Shown here: one piece after another, positions 19,200-30,800 of the stretch
Layout: each line of letters starts with the position of its first letter
Position numbering within the stretch: position 1 is the first letter of the stretch
Assembly (NCBI GenBank): GCA_030248195.1
Contig: JASAND010007804.1
Coordinates: 1-64,000 of the forward strand
Reading direction: 5' to 3'
Length of the DNA stretch: 64,000 nt
Source: Trissonchulus latispiculum
Lineage: Eukaryota > Nematoda > Enoplea > Enoplida > Ironidae
Notes under the pieces: model-generated
Told to the model about the DNA's origin: nothing
Seen by the model: the letters and a program-made list of their open reading frames with translations, nothing else
Database searches by the model: none
Made by a program: the position numbers and the translations under genes

Positions 19200-22100
19200 A
19201 TGTTTACTTTAAAGTTGCTGGAAATTTTAACCATCTTTGCCTGGACACGTGGGCAACCCCAGCAACCAGCATTTCAGCCTAGGCAGTTGGGACTGGGTGG
19301 AACCCCCGAATTTATTCAGGGTCCACCCACCCCAGACTTGATGGGACCCCCAGTCCACGAGCCCATAGTTGGGACCACCTTTGGACAGGTGCGGGGAAAG
19401 CAACTGGCAAGTGCCAACGGAATTTTGACGGACGCGTTTTTCGGGATCCCATACGCTGAGCCCCCAGATCGATTTGCCCGGCCCATACCCCGAAAACCCT
19501 GGGCCGAAGTATTGGATGTCCGCATGCCCCAGGTGGGATGTCCGAGGTTGGAAACTGATTTCCTAACAGATTCTGTAAGTGTACTTGTCTACTGAAATCG
19601 TGTTCACGGAGCAACGGAGAATCAGTGAAACGTTTCGCGGTGCAACCAAGATTAACAATAGTGTAAAGAGAGGGGAAAGGATCACACTGTCCACTATTCG
19701 TGGTAGCGGTACATGATATAACTGAAAGAAATAATTGACACTGCAGCACCTCCGACCCGAAAAATTCGGGCCTGAGATGGGGATCGAACCCACAACCTTT
19801 GGCGATCTAGGCCAACGCTCTACCGATTGAGCCATCCAGGCACAATCGAACCAAGCTTAAGTTCGAATTCTTTCCCAAACTGCAGTGGCGTTTTTAGGAA
19901 TGTTCTAATGGTTGCTTAAACTGCTTACACTTAGTTTAGTAAGTGAATTCCTTTGAATCTGTGCCGAAGCAACCATTTAAGAGCCTCTGATAGCGCAGTG
20001 GTTTTTGCTGCGCTATAAGTGGACGGTGTCAAGTCTAGAGCTTGCTAAAATAAGTTCCAGCACCCTATTTCAAAAATCCCTCCTAGGCCATTTACCGAGA
20101 TTGTCAAGGGGTAGCCTCCCATCAGGTGGAACCACAGAACCACCATTAAGGTGGACGTAATGGAGGCACTGATAGCCTTGTAGAACACATCGTGTAATTG
20201 CTACGGCAATTATTCAGTGTCAGCATCCCCCTTCCCTCAAAAATGCAAACCGTTCTAAGCCAGCACCACCCCTAACCGGACCGGACTATCGACTGGGGTG
20301 AGGTGACTGTGAAAACAAAAAAAGCGGACATAATTTTGACTGCCTGATATATATGGAAAATATTAGGAAAAGACTAATTTTTAATATAGCGCTTTATTTC
20401 CGGCAAAGTTTGGATTCGAATCAGCAAAAACATGAATATAATGGCTGCTAAACGTACACAAAATAGTTTTCAGCAATTTCGACGAGCTGAAAACCGACTC
20501 CTCTACCAGAAGAAGCCTTTTGACGAAAATGAAATTGGAAAGAAAACGAAAAATAAAAAATTTCCGAATGTTTTTCTATTTGACGAAAATTTCTTTTTTC
20601 TTTATTTCAGAGTAAACTGATTGGTCAGGAAGACTGTCTACATTTAAGCGTTCTTCGACCAGGCAATTCCTCCGCTGTGGGTCTGCCGGTGATTTTCTGG
20701 CCCACAAACGGACGGTCCCTCTTCCAAGTGGATCCGCTGGAGGAAGCCGTGTCAGTTGGGGAGAATATCCTAAGCAAAAATGTAAATCAGTTTGTGAAAG
20801 TGTAAACTATCATATAGGAGGCATATCCTAATGTTAATTGCTTAGAGGCTACCATAATCCACGTTTGAGTTAGGGTAATTAAGGGCTACCGTAACCTGAT
20901 TGGCTGTTTCCTACCCGCACGCATGAACATTTTATGAAGGAATAAACTATCGAATAGGAGGGATATCCTAATGTGTAAATGCTTAGAGGCTACCATAATC
21001 CACATTTGAGTTAGGGTAATTAAGGGCTACCGTAACCTGATTGGCTGTTGCCTGCCTGCACCGTCCAAACAAGAGAGTGAATGGTAGTGAGATATGGTAG
21101 TCGGTGATTAGATTCCAGTAGGAATACTGGACCCTTTTCTGCAATTGCTCCAATCCTAATTTCATGCTTTAAACATTCCATGCGAACTCCTGACTATTAA
21201 CCACATTTAAAGCACTCACCAGTTGAGCATGATCTTAATTTGATACCACTTGAATGATAAACAAATTTCTTTTTATATATTAAAGCATGACCCCCTTGAT
21301 ATTATTTGGTTATACGATCACAGCGTTTGCGCAGCGCTAGAGCGTTTGTGGAACACAATTTGAAGTACAGCTCAATGTACAGCATTTAGAGTTGGTGTAC
21401 TTATAAATGACATTCACTATTACCAAAACAATTTACGATTTTTTTTTGCAAGTGGCCCACCACTATTAGGCACGCACTGCGGCCCGTAAGTGGTCCTCCC
21501 CGCAGACCGCAGTCGAGAGGCGGAGAGGAGAAGATCACGGACAGAAAACGTGATCCCCGAGCAAGCTACCGTACGGTTATTTCAGTCACTCCCAAGGCAA
21601 CTACATTCGTTTTTCCGAATGCAGCTGCCCCCCGCATGGCAATAGCAACTAGGTAGGCTGAAAAACTAAACTGAAAGCCCGCTCGAAAGGCAGAAGGGGA
21701 AAAGTGTGGCTGCAGAAATCGAGTCGGTGGGATAGCGAGCACTAAGACAGGATAGTAGGAAACATACGGTCTGGTAGGAGGGTGTCCCCTCATGAATCTA
21801 ACTGTATTAGCAAAATGTATTGACTGACATTAGCTTTTATTCTGTTTTGTTTACCCGTATAAAGTACTTGTTTCAATAGAGTCAGGAACTTGTTTAAGGT
21901 TTTGTCGGCCAAGATGAACTTAAAAAAGAAAATCAATACGTTAGTAGATACAATTTCCAATTACTTAGCACCCACGCTTTGCAAATGATGTGATTTTGAT
22001 TGTGAAGCAATAAATACAACATAGTTAACTACGACTTATCGATCTAATCCTCCATTAATGGATATTCCATATCCGTTATGTGTTGCAGACCATATATATT

Positions 22101-24215
22101 CCTGATAAAATCCTCATTCCAAGTCATAGGCTGCAAATTGCGCAAAGTTGTAGTAATTATATGATCATTGCTCTTGCGTGGGATAATTACCCCAGAAGCA
22201 ACCAGGCTCTATATGCAATTAGTCTAGACAGACATCCAGCAAAGCCTCATCCGCCTTTTCATAGTCCCTGTGCAACTAGTTTCTTTGCACATCAAGGCTA
22301 TAAAATATAATCGATCAAATTTCTAATACTTAAACAACTTCTTGGTAAAACTCAAAGTAGAACCAGTTTCGGAAGCACGAGGCAATTGTTTGCCTGCCAG
22401 TCCTCTGGCACACTATTCAGAAATTGCATTGCTTAATGTCACATCTTGAAATTTAAGGGATCCGCGACACTTGTGGTCAAAAAACTTTATTGAGAAATGG
22501 CAATAACTAAACTTCAACCACAGAAACAGTTTAATTTATTATCTAAAAGCTTATAAGGGAAAAACTTATCTTCTTTATCAACATGTCTTCAGCACGTACA
22601 GGATCTCCAATTTACGATTGCGTCTACTAGCTCTAACTGTCTCTCGCGCACAGAGTTTGTTGACTCGGTTAGTATAAAACTGATCAGTTATTAATTAAGT
22701 AGTAACAGTAATTAATTTTTGGTGCATACTTATCAAGGACTATATTTAACCTTTATTCTACTTCAGATGATTATGGTAAGACCGCACTATCGGACCGGAT
22801 CTTTGGGATTCTGGAGCGTCGGAATGCCGGAAGCCACCGGAAATTACGGATTATGGGATCTGCTGCTAGTCCTGCAGTGGACTCGGAACGAAATTCGTAG
22901 TTTCGGCGGAAATCCGGACCGGATTTTTCTGATGGGACACGGATTTGAAGCTGGGATGGTGGAATTTTTAAGTCTTAGTCCACACGCTGCAAAACTGTTT
23001 TCGGGGATCATCTTGATGAGCGGCAGCGCGTTCAGTCCCTATTTTCGTTTAAAGGACGGTCCCTACGCGGCGCGGTGCGGCGAACTAGCTACAGTGTTGG
23101 GCTGCAGTGAGAACGCGGATAATCCCACGGATGTCAAAATTTTGACCTGCCTCCGGTCAGTGGATCTGAAATCCCTGCTCAGGGCGGAACAGAATATCCA
23201 GGGCGACTTAGGAGATGACCCCTACCTATGGATTCCACGACAGGATGAGGGAGTGGAGGGGGGCGGTCTCATACCAGATCCGCCTTCCGTTTTAGCTATG
23301 CAACGCCCCCTTGTTCCAATCTTAGTGGGAGTGGCAGAGCAGGAAATCGTTTGGCAGGCCGTCGGTCGGGAAACCCTTTTCCGGAATCGAAGTTTGGATT
23401 CGGTAGAATCCGGACTTAACCATCCGAAATCCGTTTTGGAGGAATGCAAGCGATTGGTACACTCAAGCCGGCCCTATTTCGACTATCCTACGGTGGCCGT
23501 CCAATTGTGCCTGAAGGAATTCGCGGAAAATCCGAATTTCCGTGAACCGTTTCGGGAAAACGGCGAATCCGGAATCACTTCTCCAGCTTGGCTGCTGCAA
23601 ACCAGTCAGGCCGGAACCAGTTTTCGATATCGGGCTCCAGCCGTCAAATCGATCCTTTACGCACTTCAGAGTGGAAATCCGGAAGTTTTCGTCTACCTGA
23701 CAACCTATAAAAGAAAGCAAAATAATTGGTGGTCTACCATGGGTTCGTTCCACGGACTAGATCTCCTGTATTTGATATACGACCCCGAGATAATCCTGGG
23801 ACAATTTGGCCAGTTAGGATACGCCCCCGAACCAGTGGATATCGTTTTCAAACAACTTCTAACCACCCTTTGGACGAATTTCGTCAAATTCGACGATCCC
23901 ACCCCTCCGCCTCAGCCCACCTTTACCTGGGCGCCGGCTCGTAGCTCCAAAATCGAATATCTCAACCTGAACGCAAATCCGTTCCTGGAAAACGGATTTG
24001 CCGATGAATCCGCCTATTTCTGGAACCGACTGGTTCCAACAGTGGAGGAGACGATTTTCAATCATTCGTCGATCACGAAATCCGAAGCGCAGACGAAGGA
24101 AATTTCGAAAAGTCGGAAAGATTTCGTTCGAAATTCGCCCAGTCTTGCGCTGTTGCCGAAAGGACCCAACGACCAGCTTCCGTTGAGGCGAATTTTGCCA
24201 TTTATGTTTGACTGA
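19200..24215 (+). CDS. Secreted cholinesterase-like protein lacking the catalytic serine; exons 19200-19574, 20611-20781, 22767-24215
   Basis: The three exons join in phase 0 with donors GTAAGT and GTAAAT and acceptors TTTCAG and CTTCAG, giving 664 residues. Residues 1-19 are a signal peptide. The alpha/beta-hydrolase (COesterase) fold is clear: FGIPYAEPP near 82, the first disulfide loop (GCPRLE ... EDCLHLSV), GNYGLWDLLLVLQW, and GSFHGLDLLYL with His511. The nucleophile elbow reads MGHGFEAG, with Gly241 where catalytic Ser is expected, so it should be non-enzymatic like neuroligin, gliotactin and other cholinesterase-like adhesion proteins. No C-terminal membrane helix follows, unlike those proteins, so it may be secreted or have an unseen alternative 3' exon. 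Intron 1 carries two SINE-type repeats, intron 2 a structured repeat. Confidence 0.85.
19738..19888 (-). repeat. tRNA-derived SINE, family 1 (copy B), in intron 1 of the cholinesterase-like gene
   Basis: Inverted relative to copy A at 16433-16583 and nearly identical. The tRNA-like core is 19770-19841 and the ends are CACTGCAG and CTGCAGTG. Confidence 0.75.
19983..20310 (+). repeat. Long SINE-like repeat, family 3 (copy A)
   Basis: Begins GAGCCTCTGATAGCGCAGTGG, containing a Pol III A-box-like word (TAGCGCAGTGG), and shares about 300 bases with 34088-34475, including GAGATTGTCAAGGGG, GGTGGACGTAATGGAGG, GATAGCCTTGTAGAACAC and CAGTGTCAGCATCCCCCTTC. Lies in intron 1 of the cholinesterase-like gene. 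Confidence 0.75.
20805..21060 (+). repeat. Two direct copies of a roughly 125-base unit, period about 140
   Basis: The unit with GGCTACCATAATCCAC and GTAACCTGATTGGCTG occurs at about 20805-20920 and again at about 20945-21060, in intron 2 of the cholinesterase-like gene. Related GCTACCGTAACC words also occur in an intron at 53340-53600. Confidence 0.75.
21455..21790. repeat. Structured repeat with conserved hairpin (copy A)
   Basis: Shares CGGACAGAAAAC, a CGGTTATTTCAGTCAC-type word and CTGCCCCCCGC with 35405-35700. On the minus strand the central 34 bases form a 14-bp stem (GGCAGCTGCATTCG paired with CGAATGTAGTTGCC) around a GAAAAA loop. The sister copy keeps the stem with compensating changes. 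Confidence 0.6.
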
Positions 24216-24591
24216 AAGTCTGTCAAAACTTTGATTGTAAATAGAACTTTGATTGTATTAAAATTCCGTGTCAAAGAAAGAAGTGGTAAAGTTTCATCTT
24301 TTTTAGAAAGCCCGAGGGGGATGGGGAGTAAAGAAGATTGGGAATGCCTGAACAGGAGCTTGAGGAAGCAAATGTGGGTACTCCTTGTGGAAGTGATTTT
24401 GAGTAAAGGTATTTTTAAAACCAAAATTAACTTATTTGTAACGACTTTCGGAGTTTTGTTAACGAAAAACAACAATCTTTTGGCAAAAAAACCTTTTCGG
24501 GCGCTTTTTAGCAAAAACAGTGATTTTATGTGAAATATATATTCCCGTGACGCCGGTAAACGTTTGGAAATTTTTGTCGTAAAACTAAACA

Positions 24592-24597
24592 AATAAA
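24592..24597 (+). terminator. AATAAA polyadenylation signal of the cholinesterase-like gene
   Basis: AATAAA about 377 bases after the TGA at 24213-24215. Confidence 0.5.
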
Positions 24598-25785
24598 ACA
24601 ATAACATAGTCAAACTGACTAAATTCCCCCGCTTTCCCCAGTGGTATACACCTGTTTTGACCGACGTATTCTCTGAGTTTTAAAGCATGTTTGTGACTAC
24701 ATTTCAATTAATGTAAGCGTCTAGTATTGCAGGGCGTTGGCTAACTTGCTTCAAAATTTTTGGCAATTGCTTCAAACAGCTAATAAAAAAGAAATACATC
24801 ATGAAGAAGTTTATGCAAAGTTTATACCGGAAAGCTGGTCAAAATTTAGCGGTTCAAACAAATTTTGAAGCAGAAACAGTGGAGCATAAACCGAGAGAAT
24901 TGAAGATTGCATGTTAAGTTTATCTTTCCAATCTGGATTAAGAAACCAAAGAATTAGTCCAACCGGTAATTGAACCACGCCCCTATCGATTTGTAGACGA
25001 ACGCTCTTACCACTACACCACTGGTCCATCAGCTAAACTTCCACATTAAGTTTATCAGAGTTTAACTTGTTTCTGTATGTTCCTCTCTGAGCAAAAACTA
25101 ACCCATGACAAGAAATAGACATCCTACCATTTATTCGTATTCATGAATTACCGAAAAACTATTAGTTTACATTTTTCAGATTTTTAGACTCCTCTTTCCA
25201 TCAATGGACATAATCAGGGGAGGGGGGTCATTATTTACACTTGACTTTTAGACTTGGCCATCTCATTTCAGTCATTACATGAATGACTGAACTAAGGCAA
25301 TCCTGACTTTAACCTTAAAAATCTCAAGACCAAAACCTTCCGATTAAGATCTGTTTAGTCTAGAATAACTGAACCAAACAATAACCAACAATTAACTGGG
25401 GGGGGGGGGTCGGTAACGGGGGTACTAATTTCTAACAAGTCCTTGAAAGTCCCTAAAATAACTGAGACCTTAAATTTGTATAAAAGCATAAAAGGTGTTG
25501 TCCAATTGTGTGTGTTAGTCTTTACCATTAATTGCATTTTATAAGGACCCCCGTTTTTGAAACTGTCTAACAACCGAGGGGGCAGGTCACGTGTCTTTGC
25601 TTTCCTGTCTACTGAGTAGATAAGGGTGAGTCACTCTTCTATATATTCTATTTAAGCTTGAAGGTTTCATTTATCTTTGACTGGAAGCTAAAATGAGTTC
25701 CAGATTATATAACAAGTAAGTAGTGACCGCTGAGTATTATATGCGCATATATGCATCCCATAACGTAAATTATATAATATAGTAT

Positions 25786-25865
<80 letters not shown>

Positions 25866-27774
25866 TATTTCCATTCCACGCTGTGGCGAAATTAGACTAT
25901 ATACTAACGTAAGCATAATTACACAGTCTTATTATATAATCTGATTATATGATGCACACATTCTTATATATCTATAGTAATTACATACAAAGATGAGCTT
26001 AAGCATATAGTAGTGTTCACATGCTTAGTATATACGGTATAGATACGTATATGTGAGGGTCATATAAGAAAGAACCCTGAGGGTAGATATCTTTGTTTCC
26101 TGGCTCCTCTAAAGAGCTTCAGCTTTTCCTATTAGCCAACTGTGGTCTGCCTGGACTTCTTTCTAAGTTCAGCTTTTCTCCCCCTCTCTCTCGTAGTTGG
26201 ATTCCTCGTCTAAAATGCTAATAACTTGAAATTTCTGTTGACTGTTTACATTCACTCCATTTATGCCACTTTCGCTTTCGCCAATTGGTTGTCTAAACTC
26301 CGAGGGAGGTTATTTCATTGCAACAGTATTACAGTATGCAAATTTAGAAGAAGGTGTTACGGTTATGTATGACTAATTTCTTGCAAAAACAAATTATAGT
26401 TAAGTTTTATAGATTGCTGCTGAAATGAAATTTCATTTTAGAAAATGTTCACTTAGCTAAAATTTTAATACTTCAAACATCTATACTGCTAAATTAGCTG
26501 ACAATTTCCATTTTCAAAATTCTCAGCAAATTTCTTAAATTAGGATACACATTTTTTCATTGGAGGTAAGTTGCTTAAAATATTTCTGTTTTATTTTTAT
26601 TTCGTTTCGTTTTCTATTAACTTCATTTCGTTTTCTATTAACTGCACGACGAAAAGCGAAAGTTTCCCCCGAATAAATTTGATACTAACCCAATTTTGCA
26701 AAGTCTAAGATGTTGTCAACTTCCCCTGACAAAGTTCACATTTAAAAATGAAAACTTTTTGTCAGCAAAAACGGCGATATTTGAAGATGCCGCCCACAAA
26801 ACTTTGCAAATAAAGATGTTAGTCATTTTTTGAAGCCTGAATCAAATGGGTTACCACAAGTAGTCATTTATGAAAGTTTAGAATGTAGTGAAATTTCTTG
26901 TTTATTTTTTAAAAATTTCAATGTAGGTAGATAGTTGTAATATACTGGTCTGTTAAAAACCAGTTTCCCTGATTTTTCATTCAAAAATATCCCCAAATAA
27001 AGGCGCAAAACATGGTTGAATTAAATGATTCAAAATGATGGTTTCTGAAATCCATCTTTTACTCAAATTTCCGTTTTCACTCGTTAAATCCGCAATCATG
27101 CAATTTTATTGCAACCGTTGTGCAAAAAACAGGTTTTCACTTTTTACAATTAGCAATTTAACACGAAATTTCTATTTTGTACAGGAAATTAAATACATAT
27201 TTCTGAATTCTTTCGTACCAATTTTGTGCCCTTGTTTTATGCGTAATGTAACCTTCAACTAACGATATGTACTACTTCATACATTAAGGTTTCAATTAGT
27301 ATGTTAATATTTTAATAATTAGGTTTGCCCAACTCGTAGACTTCACGTTTTCATTTTTACGTTTTTAATTATGCTAATAATGTTAATATACTCCCTATAG
27401 TGATCCCTGCCGATAATTTCGGCCTAAAAAGAAATCTAAAATGTCATCTCGGCTTTACGTTTAATATCCCTAAGGTAGGGTCTTGGGGGATTATCTTAGT
27501 TTTTATATAGGTAACTCAATATCCTTGCAATTTTTGTCTACTCATTAGAATTTTTCCCAGATTTGAGCAGCCTTCGTTGTAACTCCGAGCTTTGGATAAA
27601 GAAAGAAAAGGGAAACCAAAGAAACTTTTCTGCCTGAAATGTACAGGAGACCTCAGAAAGCATTTCGGGTTTTCTTCAGGAAGCCGAGTAATCGGTGGAA
27701 TTCGGTTAGGTCGAAATTTGTTGGCATTTTCTGGAAAACGGCTTGGCACCTTGTGTCGGACGGGCATGGTAGGG
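24598..27774. other. Intergenic DNA, no gene
   Basis: Only short AT-rich ORFs. Contains a decayed tRNA-like unit on the minus strand at about 24955-25028 (D-arm GGTGTAGTGGTAAGAGC, T-arm remnant TGGTTCAATTAC), a G-run near 25400, and the AT microsatellite listed separately. Confidence 0.5.
25785..25862. repeat. (AT)n microsatellite
   Basis: About 39 uninterrupted AT dinucleotides. Confidence 0.95.
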
Positions 27775-27885
27775 GGTAGGCTCGGCTCAGTAGCTGGTGA
27801 CCTTAAGTCAAAGGTTGTGGATTCGATTCTCACCAGAGGCAAAAGTTTTTCTGCGTCTCAGATGCTGTAAGTGACTGACATTAAT
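27775..27885 (+). repeat. tRNA-derived SINE, family 1-like, decayed
   Basis: D-arm remnant GGCTCGGCTCAGTAGC, then AAAGGTTGTGGATTCGATTC (T-arm/B-box) and CACCAGAGGC, followed by a tail (GTCTCAGATGCTGTAAGTGAC) that resembles the end of the family 1 element. Confidence 0.6.
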
Positions 27886-27899
27886 TTTTGTCGCTTTCT

Positions 27900-30800
27900 T
27901 TTTTGTCATGTGTGTTTGTACTTTTATTCTTATCTGTTAATATCTTAATTATTAATTAATAGTGATTACAACAGGTTCGTTACACCGGCTTTAACGGCAC
28001 AGATCGCTCGTGGCTCTAAAAATTCGGGCACTTGGCGGGACTTGAATTTACGGTCGTCTGCTCCAGCAAGAGAAAATATTCGAAATTTAATTTTAATTTG
28101 ATTCGAAAGACCAAGGCTTTGAAAGAAATACGAAAGCAAATTTGGGGAGGTGTCTGTTATTTTTCATTTTTTGTAATTCTTAATGTAATGCAGTATATAT
28201 TCCATCAGATTTCTAACTGGGAAATATTTTCACTTCAGAAAGATGTATTTTGTCCGGAATTTATCTTTTTTTCAGCTGAAAACAGAATGAAAAAGGAAAA
28301 GAATTCTCAGTTCTGTTAGTACTGAGTTGCTCATTAAGTCGACATTCAAAATGTCGTAACTTGTAATTCCAAGTTTGTATCATTGTGTCAGTTGTTGAAA
28401 GCTGACCTGTCATTTCAGTTATACGTCACATTTCCAGAGCAATACTTTCCCCCTTTCTGAAAACTTCCAAAAATTTGAGTTATTGTCTCTTTATGCCTGT
28501 TTTTCTGCAACTTTGCCTCAACGTTTCACGGCATGACCGATTAGCAACATAGCCAGCCACTTTCAGCACTTTTAATGTTTTTTGCATTTAACTTTTGGAC
28601 TTATTTAAATTTTAAGAAAAAATTTACATTTATGCTTTAAAAATAATGCTTGCGAGGTGTCTATTTTAAGAAGAATCATTTGTTTCTAACAATTTTTGAT
28701 ATCTATAAGATAAGGGCCTCAAAATTCAGTTTGTCTTGTTTGAATTAGTGACTAGGAGAACATAATAGATAAGAGTGTGACAAGCCTTTACCACGCTGAA
28801 GTCGTTGATGACTTTTCAAACATTTTCAAAAAGGCTTTTTGTCCATTATTTTAAGAACGTTTATTTGAAAGAATACCTTTGTCGACTTAAAAGCCCAATT
28901 ATTGCAAGTTTAACTTTCAGGAACTTATAATCAAAATAAAATGTTCCTTTTAATTATTAGCACTGCTGCGAAACCGGTAGGCATCCTCAATTTGCATACC
29001 GAAAGCTTTCGGATCGAATCTCGACACGGGTCGTTTTAAATAGGTTTTATGAATGAAGTTTAAAGATTGAAATAGTGTGAAGATGAAGATTGAAGAGTTT
29101 CACCAGAGTCGAAATTTGCCTACTGATCGCGACTCTCGGGGCCAATGTTATCAACGTCGAAACTCAGGTGTGTTAAAGATAGCAATATAAACCTGGGCCT
29201 ATCAACTACCAGGGTTTCGATATCTCTGCGAAATTTCCCCTAGAAATTTTTCCCCAGAAAAGTTTCACCGCTGAAATTTTTCGGGGGGAACATTTTCACC
29301 GGTGAAATTTTCCGGGGGAAAATTTCTAGGGGGAAAAATTTCACATCGACATTGATAACATAGCCCCAGAGTAAATTACCTGCACTGTTGCTGCTCTAAT
29401 ATTGGTGTTCTTGACCGCAAAGCAGCCCTCGACCGTTCTAATCAGTTCTGCCAAAACCAATTACCTATGTGTATAACTTAGTGAAGTAACATCAAAGAAA
29501 ACCAAAGTTTGAGGCGAAAACGCCGAGTTCGTCAAGAAAGTCAGAGAGTAAGACCAAAGACAACTTTATAACTTCAGTATGAGATACATAAATTAACATC
29601 TGATTTCAACGATATATTGCTAAAATGGAGACATTTTGACCAGATGTCTGAAATGTCAGATCGACAAGTTCAGATTAGATTAACTTATCGAAAATTATTT
29701 CTTCAGAATTCCCGAAAATTTCTTAGGATTGACTTTTGACCTGAAATTAGTATGATAACCGGCTTATGTCGATCTGAGTAGGGGCAAACGTTTTCTATCA
29801 AGTGATTTATCAACATTCTGTCACTTGAAATCAGCGTGGGTTATTTTCCAGTTCTACCATTACAGTTCGAACTCGATGCACTGGCCAGAAATTAAGAGGG
29901 TGAAATGTTAAAAACGAGTTTTTGTATGAAGTAAAGTTAAAATTATTAAGAATGAAATTAATTGCCTAAAAAAACCTGCTGGTACAACAACTTTTTGAAG
30001 AGTTACAATTTTGCTTTCTAGTTTATTAAAAAATATAAGTTTACATTAATGTTACTATTAGTGTTTCTAATAATGTTACCATAACACAATTATTGTAAAG
30101 TCGTAAAATTCCAGAAAGTTATTTGAATTTAACTTAGTTCCCTTTAAAAACGAATGAATAATTATTCATATTTTCGCAATTTAAATAACTGTTCACTCAA
30201 TCGATTGATATATAATTAGATTCCTAATAATTTTAAGAAACATACAAACTGATAAGGAAATCTATTTACTAATACATAAAATACATAAATACAAGTATAT
30301 AAATAAAATTTCATTTAACTAATCCTCACCCCCCTCTTTATTTGTCCAGTGCATCAGAGTTAAACTGTACTAATGGTAGAACTGGAATGAAATTGACCCC
30401 TGCTAATTTCAAGGACAGAGTCCCCTAGTTCTTTAAATAGTAGAAATCGTTTGCCCCTACTCAGATCGACATAAGCCCGATAACCTTTAATACCCCGAAC
30501 TTTTGTTACTTTTGCCCTTTATATACCTACTCATTACTCTAACAAATGCTTCATTTCAAACTTCAAACTTCATTCATAAAACCCATTTAAAACGACCCGT
30601 GTCGAGATTCGATCCGAAAGCTTTCGGTATGCAAATTGAGGATGCCTACCGGTTTCGCAGCAGTGCCAATAATTAAAAGGAACATTTTATTTTGATTATA
30701 AGTTCCTGAAAGTTAAACCGAATAATTGGGCTTTAAGCCGACCAAAGAAGTATTCTTTCAAATAACGTTCTTAAAATAATGGGACAAAAAGCCTTTTTGA

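Noticed and set aside
24062..24613. 183-codon minus strand ORF opposite the end of the cholinesterase-like gene
   Set aside because: Antisense shadow of coding sequence plus its AT-rich 3' UTR.
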